Numbered from the stretch's first letter, positions 11,710 to 24,160 are shown. The stretch is DNA of 64,000 nucleotides from Gnetum montanum (GCA_015680685.1 MNCI01004661.1:1461441-1525440), one strand, 5' to 3'. Made by a program: numbers and translations. The notes: generated by a model from the letters alone, not told the origin.

Positions 11710-14150
11710 ATGTCTTCTTCTCATAAGCAAAATGATACAAAACTGCCAATCACACAAAAGTGCAAAGTGACCTATACTCATTTAGACGAGTATGTGCCTA
11801 ATTTCACCTTCATCCTACATCAAGATGAGCAACTATGATCGTCTAATATGGAAGGCAACATTGTATGCCCCCCAATCGATCTATGCCTAGGATGCTACTT
11901 CAAACTTTGAAGAAGTTACGCATCTCAAATCTTCAAGAGGAATGCATTGTGAATGGGTGTGACACTTGGGACTACCATCCCACTAAAACATAATGTAAAC
12001 AACATCAACATTAGGAGAGGCATCATGATGATGTGAAGGGAAAATGGTTCACTAATCCCTTGTTTCTACTAAACCAAGACAAGAATGAGGACTACCTTTG
12101 AGGGCTCTTAACATGAAGATTCTCTACCCTTTCTTACTAGAGATGAGGATGTGACCCTAAATCTATAGTCTATAATCCACAATTCAAGTTCAGGGAAAGA
12201 TGGCAATCAAGGCAAGGGATCAAACAAGCATCAAAATGATAGGGAAACTAATGAACATGACCATGATAACCAAAGGGGAATTGGTAGACACCATGGTGGT
12301 GGCATTCCTCCTCTCTCTTCATCCTCTTCATCTACATCTACTTCTTCTTTCTATTCTAATTCTGAAAGATGCCACAAAAGGAAAAACCATGATGGAGGTC
12401 ACCTGAGAGGCAATAATGCTAATCACCATGCCTACAATAATCAAAGGGGTAATAGAGGACATCATCGGTGACAACAAAATCATGATTATGATGAGCCTCT
12501 ATTGGCAACTCGAAGAATGCTTAATATTTCAGAGGTAGTTAAGATCCCAACTAGACTCGTGAAAGATAGTCAGATCAAGCGCTTAGACATGAACAATATC
12601 CCAAGATTTGAGGGGGGATACAACTCTAATTCACAAACACATTTACAAGCTTTCCACAATGCCTGTGCTTTGTAAAACATTGAAAATGATTGATAGAAAC
12701 TTAAGCTCTTCCCCAAGCTACTCGTCAAAGAGGTTGAAAGTTGGTATCAGTCCTTAGAGCTAGAATCCATTTGCATATGGAGTACTATGTTATAACTATT
12801 TAATGATAAATACCAAATATAGTCCACAATGTCTAGTTTGAAAAGGAAAATCCAAGGCTAAAAACAAGGAACACACAAACCCTTGGATTCTACCATTGGC
12901 AGGTATTATTCTCTCTTACACCAATGCCCTAGCCATGGATATCTTAGAGGAAACAACTTTGCCACATCATAGATGGGCTCAGAGAAAAAAATAGAAGAAC
13001 TCTTGAGGTTTATGCCCAAGGAAGACTATCCAAACTAAGATCTCATCAAATACAAAGGCTAATAGAGTAGGTAGTAAAAGAAGAAAATGAGTTGTGAGAA
13101 AGGGTAAGTGTAGAGGAATATAATAGAGATCCTTTCATTAGGAAAAAGGAGGTTTGATTCTATGATGAGGAGGAGTCACCACTCGATGAAGTGGTGAACA
13201 GGAAAACCTTGCCCATACAAAAATCTATTTCTAATATTTTGGCAAAGGTTGATAAACTATGGGATTCTTTGGATGAAAAGTTCCAAACTACTATGAAGAT
13301 TGTTGAAGCATCTAAAGAACAAAATAATGATTGTGAATGCAAGAGTCGAAAAGAAGCTAAACGTGCCTACCAAAGAGGTAAGGGCAAAGTTGTTGTAATA
13401 GAAGAAGTTATGGAGATAGACTCTAATGATGATGCTAGTTGTGACATTTATCAATATGAACATCCGAAGGGATGTTGCCCTGTGGTGTCACACTTACAAG
13501 AGTACGGGGTGTATGTGTTGAATCCTTGATTAGCATGTAGGCAAGCACCTAGACAATTACCTTATCCTCAAGGTAATCCAAGGTAGTTCCACCAACAATA
13601 ACAAGCTTATTATCCAAGTGGAGCTCCACCACAACCATTTGAGCAATACCAACAGTGGAACCAACCACAATCATGGGGAATGCCATCACCAAATAGCAAT
13701 ACCCTTACAGACAATCAGATCCATATGGGTACTATGTTTAGCAACTTGTTTCTCCGTGAAGCTCTACAAGTCATGCATCATTTTAGCATCACTATTATCC
13801 TCTAGAGTATCATCAAACTCATTCATCATATACTTGAGGAGAGCATCCATATCCATACCATCCTCTACATGCATCTACACACATTCCTCTACCCTCTACC
13901 TAGTTACCTTCTACTCCATCCATGCAGGGTGAAATTCCCCCACAACCATAGCAACAAAATGCTATGAGGGCTATGAATTTACAATCGAGCTTCTAGCTCA
14001 GTGGTTTGAACAATCATTCTAAGAAACAACCATTTTTCGACCCAACAATCCTCCTAGACCCTCACAACCTAATACAATTGCTCATCTTGCATCTCTAGCA
14101 CCCTCATCCTCTACATCAAACACATTTGAATGCCCTTCAAACCAAATGCT
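11710..14150 (+). pseudogene. gag: Element A gag remnant
   Basis: It starts ATG TCT TCT (MSSSHK), like element C (MSSHK). It then reads YVPNFTFILHQDE, and the gag core near 12570-13020 contains DMNNIPRFEGGYN, WYQSLELESI and CPSHGY segments, all matching C. A knuckle-like CDIYQYEHPKGCC follows at about 13440-13480, with the second cysteine replaced by Tyr. The C-terminal part is Gln/Pro/Tyr-rich. Many stops and indels make it non-functional. In the family gag forms the virus-like particle in the cytoplasm and binds element RNA. Confidence 0.75.
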
Positions 14151-14155
14151 GCCTT

Positions 14156-14660
14156 AGATCTACACTGTAATGCTAACTCATGCTATTTCTAATTGGATCA
14201 AGGACAATAACCTTCCCATGAAAAGATTTGACCCAGGGAGTCCTCTCATTTACTTGCAAATCGCTAGACATGAGCCATGTACAGCTCTTCTTAATTCTAG
14301 TTCTAGTGTCAATCTCATCTCTCATGACATGTACAAGGCCTAGAACCTACTGCCTCTCAAGAAGAGCAACATCTATTTAGAATTGGTAAACCAGTCAATC
14401 ATTCTCCCTTTGGGGTTAGTGGAGGACATTGTTACCATAGTTAATAGGTGGTCCTATCTTGTTGATTTTTTTGGTGATCAAGGTTGAGAACTGCAAAGGT
14501 GACTTTCCCATCATTATGGGAAGGGCATGCTTAATCACAATTGATGCATGAATGGGTATAAGGAACCTCTCCTTGTAAATTTCCAAGGAAAATGAATTTG
14601 GACGACTAGAGAATAAGTGTATTCCATGCATAGTGTATAGTGATAATGGCTGCAATTATG
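14156..14660 (+). pseudogene. Element A aspartic protease remnant
   Basis: The sequence aligns with the protease of element C: PGSPLIYLQIA, then LLNSSSSVNLISHDMY where C has LLDSGSGFNLISHDMY. The catalytic D-S-G is therefore N-S-S here, which would abolish activity, and later stops and frameshifts break the domain. The protease would normally process the gag-pol polyprotein. A short frame after it (14714-14950) aligns with the corresponding frame of C (about 49740-49908). Confidence 0.75.
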
Positions 14661-14989
14661 TGTAGAAAATATGGTCCATTAAAAGTATATTCATCAAAGC
14701 ATGTAATCAGTGTGTGCAAGAAACAGATATTCAAAGGCGCCTATACACAGCAACCACAAAACAAGAGGGCACCCAATGGCTAACAACTAACTTTGATAGC
14801 AACACATTATGCATGGAACTAACTGAGAGCCTAACATGTGCTTATGTCAAAGGCATGGATGACCTTGAGCAAGTTCATTACCAACTCTCCAATGATGAAA
14901 GTGATGATACCTATTGGGGAGAGTTGGAAATCCTTGATAATTTCAAGTAGGAGCCCCTAGAGTTAAAAACTCTATTAGCCAACATGGAG

Positions 14990-16440
14990 TATGCATTCTT
15001 AAATACTGGCAAGCCAATTAATGTCAAACTTGTTACTAAACAAAAAGAAAAGTTGTTAAAGGTGGTTAAAAATGGCCAACAGCCGTTGCTTGGTCATATC
15101 CCGAGCTGACTGGAATCGATCCAAGGATATGCCAGCATTGCATCTACACCAACCCAACCATGAAGCTAAGAAGGTAGCTATAGCGATGGTTGAACCCCAA
15201 ATTGAAGTAGATCATCAAGGAGGAAATAGAACAACTCCTCAAGGTGGGGTTCATCTATCCCATCATAGATAGTAAGTGGGTTAGCCCACTTGTAATTATG
15301 CCAAAGAAAGGTGGCAAGTGGTAGGTCTGCATTGACTTTAGACTATTGACTATGGCATCATTTAAAGATCATTTTTCATTGTCATTTGTGGACCAAGTGT
15401 TGGACACCATCTCTAAGAATTGCTATTATAGCTTGTTGGATTGTTATAGTGGCTATAACCAAATCCAAATTGCAATAGAAGATTAGGCCAAGATAACATT
15501 CATGAGTCCCTAGGGCACTTTTGCATATTGTAAGATGCCATTTGGTCTATGCAATGCCTCTACAACATTTCAACACCTAGTCCTTAGTATTTTCCAACAA
15601 CAGATTGGTAGTGGAATAGAAGTTTTCATAAATGACTTCTCTACCTATGGGACTCTATTTGAGCAAGCCCTGGACCGCTTTGAGTAGGTTCTAAAATGAT
15701 GTGTTAAAACAAACATTAGGCTCAATTGGTAGAAAATCCATCTAATGGTCCAAGAGGGCATAGTATTAGGGCATCAAATTTCACAAGAAGAGATTGAGGT
15801 AGACTCGAAGAAGATAAGGGTTATCCAAGGAATCACACGCTAACCAAAGATAGTTAAAGATGTCTAATCATTCCTTGGACGTACTGGCTACTACTAGTGA
15901 TTCATAGAGAATTTCTCTAACATCGCTAAGCTGTTGGTTGAGCTTACTAAGAAAGATGCTCATTCATCTGGACTAAGCAGTGTGAGCATGCATTCAAATA
16001 ATTAAAGGACAAACTCATAGAAACTCCAATTCTACGAGCACTAGACTAGTCAAGACCATTTCACATAATGACGCATGCATCTAATTATGCTTTGGAAACT
16101 ATGCTTACACAGTTGGACAATAAGAAATGACCATATTACATCCACTACACGAGCCAAAGCATTGTGGGTGCATAGTTGAATTACACCACAACTGAGAAAT
16201 AATTAATGATAGTGGTGTATGCTCTCAAAAAGTTTATGTACTATGTGCTTGGCTACAAAGTGTTTGTTCACATAGATCATAGTGCCATCCACTTTTCTAA
16301 TGAACAAGTCAACATTGAGCCTCTGTATCATACCGTGGCTTATGATCTTACAAGAATACAATCTCACAATGGTAGATTAGAAAGGGACTAAGAACGTGGT
16401 CACTAACCACCTCTCTCAATTAAGATGGGGTAATAAAGAG
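14990..16440 (+). pseudogene. Element A reverse transcriptase and RNase H remnant
   Basis: RT motifs are readable: WVSPLVIMPKKGGKW, VCIDFRLL, YYSLLDCYSGYNQI, FAYCKMPFGLCNAS and the catalytic-site equivalent VFINDF (15621-15639), where gypsy elements have F(V/I)DD. The first catalytic Asp is thus Asn. Downstream come LGHQIS, SFLGRTGYY and the RNase H signature (THASNYALE, YYIHYTSQSI, TTTEK.LMIVVYALKKF, HIDHSAI). Numerous in-frame stops, largely CAA/CAG to TAA/TAG or TGG to TAG changes, show the copy is dead. Confidence 0.9.
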
Positions 16441-16559
16441 GAGGAGGGCTTGCTCTCTCATCAATTTCTAGATGAACTCCTCTTTACAAGAGCACTAAAT
16501 GGATAAATGCCTATAGAAACAACATGGAACAATGGCATCCTCACTTACCTTCTCACTCA

Positions 16560-17720
16560 AGAGATGTCACAAGATATAGACTTTAGGAAGAAACAACATT
16601 TTCTTCATCGGGCAAAGTACTCATGGAAATTAATGGACACCTTTATAAGGTGTGCACCAATGGCCTAGTTTGTTGGTATGTCCCTAATGAAAATCAACCA
16701 TGTGTTTTTCAAGATGCTCATGAAGGCCCTTGTAGAGGCCACTATGCAAGGAGGCAAATGGCCATAAAAATCCTGATGGTAGGATACTGTTAGCCTACAA
16801 TATTTAGGGATGCCCACCAGTTTGTCCAATCCTGTGAACGTTGTCAAAGAGATGGTGGGATGACTACATGAATGAAGGGTCCTCAATAATGGATTTAACC
16901 ATTAGAACCCTTTGACATATGGGGCATAGACTTCATGGGTCACATCACACCTATGTCCAATGCAAAGACATATATTTTCATAGCAGTCGACTACTGCACC
17001 AAATGGGCAAAAGCAGTAGTTGTTACTAACTATACATCATCCACTACTACTATATTTGTACAACAAAATTTTGTAAATAGGTTTGCGATGCCACATGCAC
17101 TAATTTTTGACAATGGAACTCATTTTACAAGTGCAACCTTTTGAAAACTCATGCAACGCTTGGGAGTTGAACATAAATTAACAACACCTTATCACCCCCC
17201 AAGCCAATGGTCAAGTAGAGGTAACGAACAGGGAGATCATAAATATCCTAATAAGGACCATCAACAAATATAGGAGAGATTAGAGCACAAAACTCAACAA
17301 TGCCCTTTGGGCCTACCGTTCAACATGGAAAACTTCCAATGTCCCCAATTTAATCCAAGCTCTGTACACTCTCAATAGCTTATAAACTAAATCTTAACCT
17401 AAGCCTAGCACAAAAAGAAAGATTGATCAACCTTAATGTATTAAACAAAAACTGATCAGTGGTCCTATCTTTGAATGAAGTGCACAAGGCATTCAACAAG
17501 CAATGACATGACCTTAGAATACGCAAAGTGAATATTCAACCAAGAGATAAGGTTCTCTACTCGAACCCCACACATGTATCCGAGAAAACAAAATTCCAAA
17601 TGTTGCTGAAGGGACCTTACATAATTGTTGAAACCTTTTCTTCTAGGGCCATGACCATATACAAACCAGAGAGCCTAAATAAAAAGTAGTTGGTCAACAT
17701 CCAACAAGTGAAGCTTTTTC
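16560..17720 (+). pseudogene. Element A integrase remnant
   Basis: An H2C2 zinc-binding segment is visible (HEGPCRGHYARRQMA ... QSCERCQRDG, about 16705-16860). The catalytic core follows: WGIDFMGHITP (first Asp), HALIFDNGTHFTS (second Asp) and a Glu-containing end reached only after a one-base C insertion in CACCCCCCAAGCC (about 17186-17198). The C-terminal part reads DKVLYSNPTHVSEKTKFQ and VKLFHEP. I see no chromodomain. Frameshift and stops make it inactive. Confidence 0.85.
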
Positions 17721-19370
17721 ATGAGCCTAAGCAAGCCAATGCAACAAATACCTCAACGGATAAACAACCACATTCAATTTTTCAAATCTCCTTCTTCCAA
17801 CTCAGTCGTGGGGGAGATGGCCATCCATGCTAAATCATCCAAATGGCTCCTCAGTTTTTCTATTTTTTATTTTCCACATTTCTAATTTTATGATTTATTT
17901 ATTTTACATCTTTTTTATTTTGAATCTTTATCTTATTTTACATCATTTTTTGTTTTACACCATCATTAGTACATTTGAATCTTTCTTGAACATTTTATAC
18001 TTTCTTATATATTTTACTTTGTCTTGTTTGAGTGTGATTTTTAAATTTTTGCTAATAAAACATGCATTGTGCCAACAAGACATGGTGGTGTTGTCGTTGT
18101 TGCTAATGGTGGTTTGTGCTTTATGTTTTGTTTGCTAGTGTTTGGTTCCTATTTTTGAATTTTTGTGCTAATTGCTAAGTCATGGTTTCTTTTTCATGGA
18201 ATAGGCAGTGAGTCCACAACATCCACTCATTCACAAACTCTATGGTTTTCCTCATTTTAGGAGTTTGAGATCCCTTTCCTTAAATAAACTTTTAATAAAT
18301 TGGTGACCTTAGTAGTTTCCGGAATTGGAAAGGATTCAAAGGTTTGTACAAGGTCTAACTTCAAGGGAAGTTAATACTCTTTGTACTCTTCTACTTACTT
18401 GGGTGCTTGAGTGTTTTTTATTGGCTTCTTATTATTCCATGTTCCAATAATAAGAAGTCAAATAAAGTCTTTGCATGGTGTGGTTCCCATCCAAAAAGAG
18501 AAAAAAAAACAAAAACAAGAGAGAAAAAACATGATGGGAATTCAAAGCACATCCCTTAGACATATAAACGAGCTACAAGCATTGGTTATGGGACTAGAAA
18601 GACATGTTACCCATGCTTGAAGGTCCCCTCTAACTAAGGTCCTATCTTTCTTCCTACTTCTCTTCTCTTTTCTTTATGGAATGGTGGTTGTTGTGTGGGT
18701 GTTCTCTTGTGTCTCAAGGAGGTGGATTGGTCTTGAAGTGGCAATGCGAAGTCATTGAAAGAGGTTGGTTTTGGTCTGGACTAAGGATGGATCTTCTTAA
18801 GTCATTTTAAACACAAATTTCATAAGGGACTTATTATGACCTTAATTTGAAATTACATTCCACCTTATTCATCATCCATCTCTGCTAACTGTAATTCACC
18901 TCACTACTAGTGTCCATGTTCTTAATTCCATGTCTTGGTTTGATGTACTTGAATTCTTAGGTAGAATCTTCTGGGTGTTGGTCCTTAACTTTCATCGACC
19001 ATTAATCACCTATGGGGCCCACAGACTCCTTAGGTTGAGGTTATGCATAGTCAAACAAAGCATGTGCCTTCTATGGGGAGGATCCACTTGCATATCTCTT
19101 GGTTGGATTCATTAAGTACCTTATTCATACCCATTTTTACAAACTGAATCTTTTGTACACCCATCTTCTACATCACATCATGTGCTCTTTTACCTATTTT
19201 CATCATTAAGCATGTTCTCCTTCAAATTTTTCAATTTTTGAGCTTTTAAAATCCCTCTTCAATGATTTTATCATATTCTTGGGTTTTCTAGGATTCCATA
19301 GACCCTAATTTCATTAAAATGTTCTTCATATTTTTTGAGATATTGACATTTAAAAATTTTTGCTAATGGG
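17721..19370 (+). other. Post-pol noncoding region of element A
   Basis: No long frame is open. The region begins with a purine tract AGTCGTGGGGGAGA (17804-17817) like the one before the 3' LTR, then a T-rich stretch. Several blocks align with C 50080-51600: GAATTCAAAGCACATCCC, TATGGGGCCCACAGACTCC, and CTATGGGGAGGATCCAC with TGCATAT after it. These two elements are otherwise well diverged, so this noncoding conservation is notable. Confidence 0.65.
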
Positions 19371-19430
19371 CATCGTATATGAGGCCTCATCGATGGAGTA
19401 GACCCATATATGAGGCCCCATATACAGGGC
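19371..19430 (+). promoter_or_regulatory. U3-like internal module of element A, left half
   Basis: Repeated GC-rich motifs (CGTATATGAGGCCTCATCGATGG, ATATGAGGCCCCATATACAGGGC, each partly palindromic) resemble the repeat units in U3 of the LTRs. The module is broken at 19430 by element B and resumes at 28777, where a TATA box follows. The terminal AGGGC (19426-19430) is the left target duplication of B. Confidence 0.5.
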
Positions 19431-21323
19431 TGAAACACCACTAATTTTGACCTAACACTTTGAAACGAGAATGACTCAAGCCCTTTTGAGCATTCAGGAG
19501 GCAAAATTTGACTAAGACATGGAACTCATGCTGTCAAGCTAGCTTGCCCTCAATGTGAGAAACTCCAAAAACATCAAGATCAAGTCAAAAATGGTCCAAA
19601 TCTAAGGGTGTAAGCCGTCCCTCAAGGGCCACTAATGTCCACTCCAAGTTTCGGCATTCGCGAATTCAAATTTCAAGATAAATTTTTCACATTTTCACAC
19701 TCATACTGTCACTCATGCTGAGGTCACGCTGGCAATGTAAGCAACTTTCACAACCTCAAAACTGAGTCAAAATGACTTGATTTCAAGGGTGCAAGTCATC
19801 CTCAAGGTTCACTATTGACAACTATGGGTCCCAGCCTCCAGAATTCCATATTTCTAGCCCAAAATTACAAGTTTTTGCAGCTCACACTATCACTCACGCT
19901 GAGGTCATGCTAGCAGTGTGAGTACAGCATGAGCAACTTTCAAAGTCTCAAAACCAAGTCAAAATGACTTGATTTCAAGTGTGTAAGTCATCCTCAAGGT
20001 TCACTATTGACAACTATGGGTCCCAGCCTCCAGAATTCTAGATTTCGGGCCCAAAAATTGTAAGTTTTTGCAGCTCACGTTGTGGCCACATTGCACTCAC
20101 ACTGGCAACATGAGTCCAGTGTGAGCTACCCAAAAGTGATATAAAAAAGTCACATCAGGCTCAATTTCTGATTTTCAGATCATTCTCAAAGTCAATCACA
20201 GTCAGGCAACCATTACACTTCAAGAATCAGGCTTCAAAAATTAAAATTTGGTGAAAAATATGTCATTTTGGCTCACTCACGCTGAGGTCACGCTGAAGTC
20301 ATGCTGGCAACGTGAGTGTAGCGTGAGTGTAGTGTGAGTACAGCATGAGCATGTTGAGGACACACCATGATAAAATCAACTCATGCTGGAAGTTCTAGTC
20401 AAGCAAAGAAGCCTCAAATAGCCATAGAGCCACTCAGATCGACATCCTATAGTAGTCAATTCAGAGATCCAAAAGTTTTAAGCGAGCCAGAGTCAACTTC
20501 TCTTGTTGTACATTGTCATTTCATTGTAAATTTTCATCATTTGTGGGCTTGTCAAGCTCTTACGCTCTAAATTGTATGTTCTTCCATGAGCGTAAGCTAG
20601 CTTGAGTAAGTTATCACACGCTGTAAGATATAATGTACCTAGTCGAGAACGTAGCTTACCCACATACATCCAATTCACACATAGCTGTCCATCAGACATG
20701 TGTCACACGATCCATTTTCCTCTCATCTCTCAGCCGTTGATTCCATCCATGGATTCCATGCCTGAACCTAGCTAAACCCTATAAATACCTTGTCAATTCA
20801 CATAAACAGGGTTGGCAATTTTGAAGGTTGACGACTTAGGAAACTCAGACCAACAATCCTTGGATGCTTAGACACACCTGACTCCTAACATCCAAGCACT
20901 TTTGAAACACGTGCAGCTACGCTTTGACCAGTGCACATCCACACGTGCAGCTACGCTTTGACCAGTGCACATCTTTTCTAAGCAATACAATACAGTTCAT
21001 TTTGCCAGCCATTATTCTGTTTACTCTATTTTACATTTAGTTTACATTTTGTTTGCAATACTATTCTGTGTACGCTCTGTTTGCATTTTGTACATTACTG
21101 TTTAAGTTTCGTACATCATTAGTTATGATAACCCCAATGCAAGCTATAGTTTACGCTCAGGGAAGTCCTTGGTTGATTTGCGTGTAGACCATCCAAGGCA
21201 CTCTACCTTCATTTACTTTTCCAGCTTCCCCTCAGGCAAAGGCAAGGTCAACTGTGTCTACCCGATGATCTTTTGGTGTTTGTTTTCCCTTCTAGCCTTA
21301 CACTGATGATTTAGGTTAGTACA
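19431..21323 (+). mobile_element. Element B 5' LTR
   Basis: 1893 bp, close match to 26900-28776. It is full of short CACGCT / AGCGTG (or CATGCT/AGCATG) motifs, often alternating so that they form inverted pairs, for instance around 20279-20350. A TATA box CTATAAATAC lies at about 20779. It carries a 34-bp tandem duplication at 20907-20973 that the 3' LTR lacks. Confidence 0.9.
20907..20973 (+). repeat. 34-bp tandem duplication unique to the 5' LTR of B
   Basis: The unit starts ACACGTGCAGCTACGC and ends GTGCACATC; copies at 20907-20940 and 20941-20973. In the 3' LTR the first copy is replaced by a different ~34-bp segment (CACATCACATCACCCC...AACCTGCC). The solo LTR in C (around 52690-52760) has the 3' LTR arrangement. 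Confidence 0.85.
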
Positions 21324-21329
21324 GTAAAT

Positions 21330-21347
21330 TGGCGCTAGAAGGAGGGC
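21330..21347 (+). other. Candidate primer binding site of element B
   Basis: TGGCGCTAGAAGGAGGGC begins 6 bp after the LTR end and starts with TGG, the complement of a tRNA CCA end. I cannot name the tRNA with confidence. It differs from the tRNA-Asp site of A and C. Confidence 0.6.
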
Positions 21348-21431
21348 CTAACCTGTTTATCATCCTGTCAAAATGTTTATCACGCTACCTATTAAACACT
21401 ACATAGACCAAGTACTGAAACTAAAGTCTAG

Positions 21432-21665
21432 CTTGACTTACTCACACTAACCCCAGTCACTCACGCTAAGGTTACACACGCTATGCCAACTACTCACGTT
21501 GTGCTAGTTACTCACATTGTGCCAGTTTACACACACTAAGCCAGCTACTCACGCTATGCCAATTTACACATGCTATGCCAGTTACTTACGCTGTGCTAGT
21601 TTACACATGTTGTGCCAGTTACTCACGCTGACAACTTGCTCACGCTGATAAGCCAAGTCACTCAT
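21432..21665 (+). repeat. Minisatellite-like leader of element B
   Basis: About ten degenerate copies of a 17-19 bp unit of the form ACTCACGCTATGCCAGTT / TACACACGCTATGCCA lie between the primer site and gag. The CACGCT core is the motif that also fills the LTR. No frame crosses it cleanly. Confidence 0.8.
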
Positions 21666-21671
21666 GCTAAC

Positions 21672-24160
21672 ATGGAATCTTCCCACATCCTCACACTTGA
21701 ACAGTATAACTTCATTTATGTGAAAATCCAAGACAACTTTCCTATCGATCATGTAGAGAGAAAAGCGAGACGAAACTATGAGCTCATTTACAAAGGAGGC
21801 CGTGAGTTTATTCCCTCAGCATTTGATATAATCCCTCTTTTCGAGTCCCATAATCGACTCATATCTCAGCTTCTCATGGCAAGGAGTCAAGCCTTATAGC
21901 CACCTCCGATAGAGCCTCAGAGTAGAGAAGAGGAAGATGATTTTGCAGCCCAATCTGAGCATGGGGACTCATACCATACCGTCAGTCCTCACGCCCATAC
22001 AAACTCATTATTCCAACCTTTCCTAGGAGAAACTATGCTTCCTCCTTCATCCGCATACACTCAAGGACTAATTTCTCGACAAGAAATACTAGCTTCCACA
22101 TCCACCCATTACATACCACAAGTACAAAACCATGGGGCACCTTTGACTACTTCAGCATAACACGTTTAGGGTGTCACCTCACAACCTATGGCTAGGCAGT
22201 GGGTTTCACCAGCTATTCAGCAACACCAACCAACTTACTACAGTGTACCACACCCTGCGATCTCATCTCTGAATGTTGCTCCACCACAACAACAACCGAT
22301 AATCCAACAGGCTCCCTTTCCAAAAACAATACAACAATCAAACTACTATCAGTCGCAATCTACTCAACTAGCTGGTCTATCTACCACCCAAGAGTGGACA
22401 AACATAAAGAAAATTATGCACTTGTTAACTAAAGAGGTAAAGTGCCTTAAAACTGCAAACACTAAGGAAATCAAGGTGTTGGACTTCTACCAAGATAACC
22501 CAATCCACCCTTCAATTCCACCATTAACCTTGCCAAAGGAAATCTCATTACCTCAACTAACCAAGTACAATAGAGAGGGAGATCCAAATGCCCATCTAGT
22601 AACATTTTGACTAGAATGTCTACTGCTCCAGGCCTGGCCTCATGCAATTCTACGTGTTTTTTCTATGTCCCTGAGGAAAATCCTTGGACTGGTACCGAGC
22701 CTTACCCCGTAACTCCATATCCTCTCTGGAGGATTTGCTACATCAGTTCATTACCCATTTCAAATATAATATAAAACCTGAAGCCACACTGGATAGCTTG
22801 ATTTAGATTAAACAAGCACCATTAAATTCGCTGTAAAAATTTATCCAAAGGTGGAGTGCATCCCTAAATGAACTTCATGAGCCGATCCCCGAGACATACT
22901 TGCTTACCATCCTTAAGGTCGCTGTAAATGACTTTGTCAAATCAAAACTTTATTATTTGAGTGCTTGTACTTTGAGCCAAGCATTCGCACAGATTAAGAA
23001 CATAGAAGAGGCAGTGCAATCAAGCAATGACCCAGCTTATCTGGCCTACAAAAACCAACATGCTCATAAGCAAAACACAACAGTGGCAATGGTGGCCGCA
23101 AGCACAAAAGCAACCAACTGGGGTCCAACACCTAAGCAACCCAAAGCCCCAGCTAATAAAACTGCCAACTTTGGTGCCAACTCACCTACATCGACAAGGG
23201 ATCCCCAAGGCCCAAATTTTAGTGTAAGGACCACTCGATGTATGCACCACTACTAATGCAACCCTCTAAACTACTAGAGAAACTCTTGAAAGCAAGGCAA
23301 ATCCAACACAAATACGTATCAGTGATTACCCATCAAAAACATGATAGGTACTATGAACTACTAAGGAACCCCACATTAGCAGTACCAAATGAGCCCTCAG
23401 ACCACAACATTTTAAATTGGAACAATACTGTCATTACCATCAATTGGCTCGTCACAGTACAAACAACTGTCATGCTTTGCAAGATGACCTGCAGAGAATT
23501 ATAAAACAAGGCCAACTAGTGATTGACACGGCAAGTCAATCTAGCATAGACAATGCCTCCTATGTCATAAATTCCATTAGCATAGGTTGCAAGCCCAAAC
23601 CTGTGCAACAACCTTTTATGCTCCGTGTGCCTCCTAAAAAGGCAAAGATCCCCATAGCCTCCACAAGCAAGAGGCCTTCCTTTGTTATCAAAGTGCCACC
23701 TTAGGCACCTGCAACACCCTTTGTGGTTAAGGTTCCACAGCAAACATCCATTAAGATGTTAAACTAGCATGACTTGTCCACCAAGATGTTAAACTGGCAT
23801 GACCCGTCTGCTAAGACGTTAAACTGGAACGATGCAACAAAAATCGTTGAGCAACCTTTCATCATCAAGGTTCCAAAATGAGTTAGTCACACAAAAACTC
23901 CTAAAACAACTTCTAAGCCACCCTTTATCATAAGGGTGCCACAACGTGGTAGCCCCTCACCTACCCAAAGCCCAACAGTGGGCAACATCTCAATCCCTCA
24001 TCCTTCAAGGGTCAACCCCACTAGCAACCCAGGTAAGCCCACCAAATGGCAACACAAGATGACAAACAAGCACCTCGCAACCCCCATGACCGAAGCAAAG
24101 GCCACAACTAGCAAGCAACAACCAAGCACTGGGGCCCCTACCCCCAAGCAGGCTAAGTAA
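21672..24160 (+). pseudogene. gag: Element B gag remnant
   Basis: A candidate start is ATG GAA TCT (MESSHILTLEQYN). After a Gln/Pro/Ser-rich segment comes a gag core: LTKYNREGDPNAHLVTF (about 22555), then frameshifted pieces with YLLTILKVAVNDFVKSKLYY and LSQAFAQIKNIEEAV. A zinc-binding-like YCHYHQLARHSTNNCHAL segment (about 23421) matches the C.YH..GH.T..C pattern of Tat/Ogre gag. The C-terminal part has repeated PF-[IMV]-[IVL]-[KR]-VP motifs (at least five) and a 10-codon repeat. Several stops and frameshifts interrupt the ORF. Confidence 0.75.
23753..23842 (+). repeat. 30-bp (10-codon) tandem repeat in gag of B
   Basis: Three units starting AAGATGTTAAACTRGCATGA, at 23753, 23783 and 23813. 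They are in frame and encode KMLNWHDPSA-like decapeptides; the first unit has TAG in place of TGG. Confidence 0.85.

Noticed and set aside
19431-21665. A CRISPR-like array from the short repeats in B
   Set aside because: Units are degenerate, of variable spacing and lie in an LTR and leader of a plant retrotransposon; there are no regular unique spacers.
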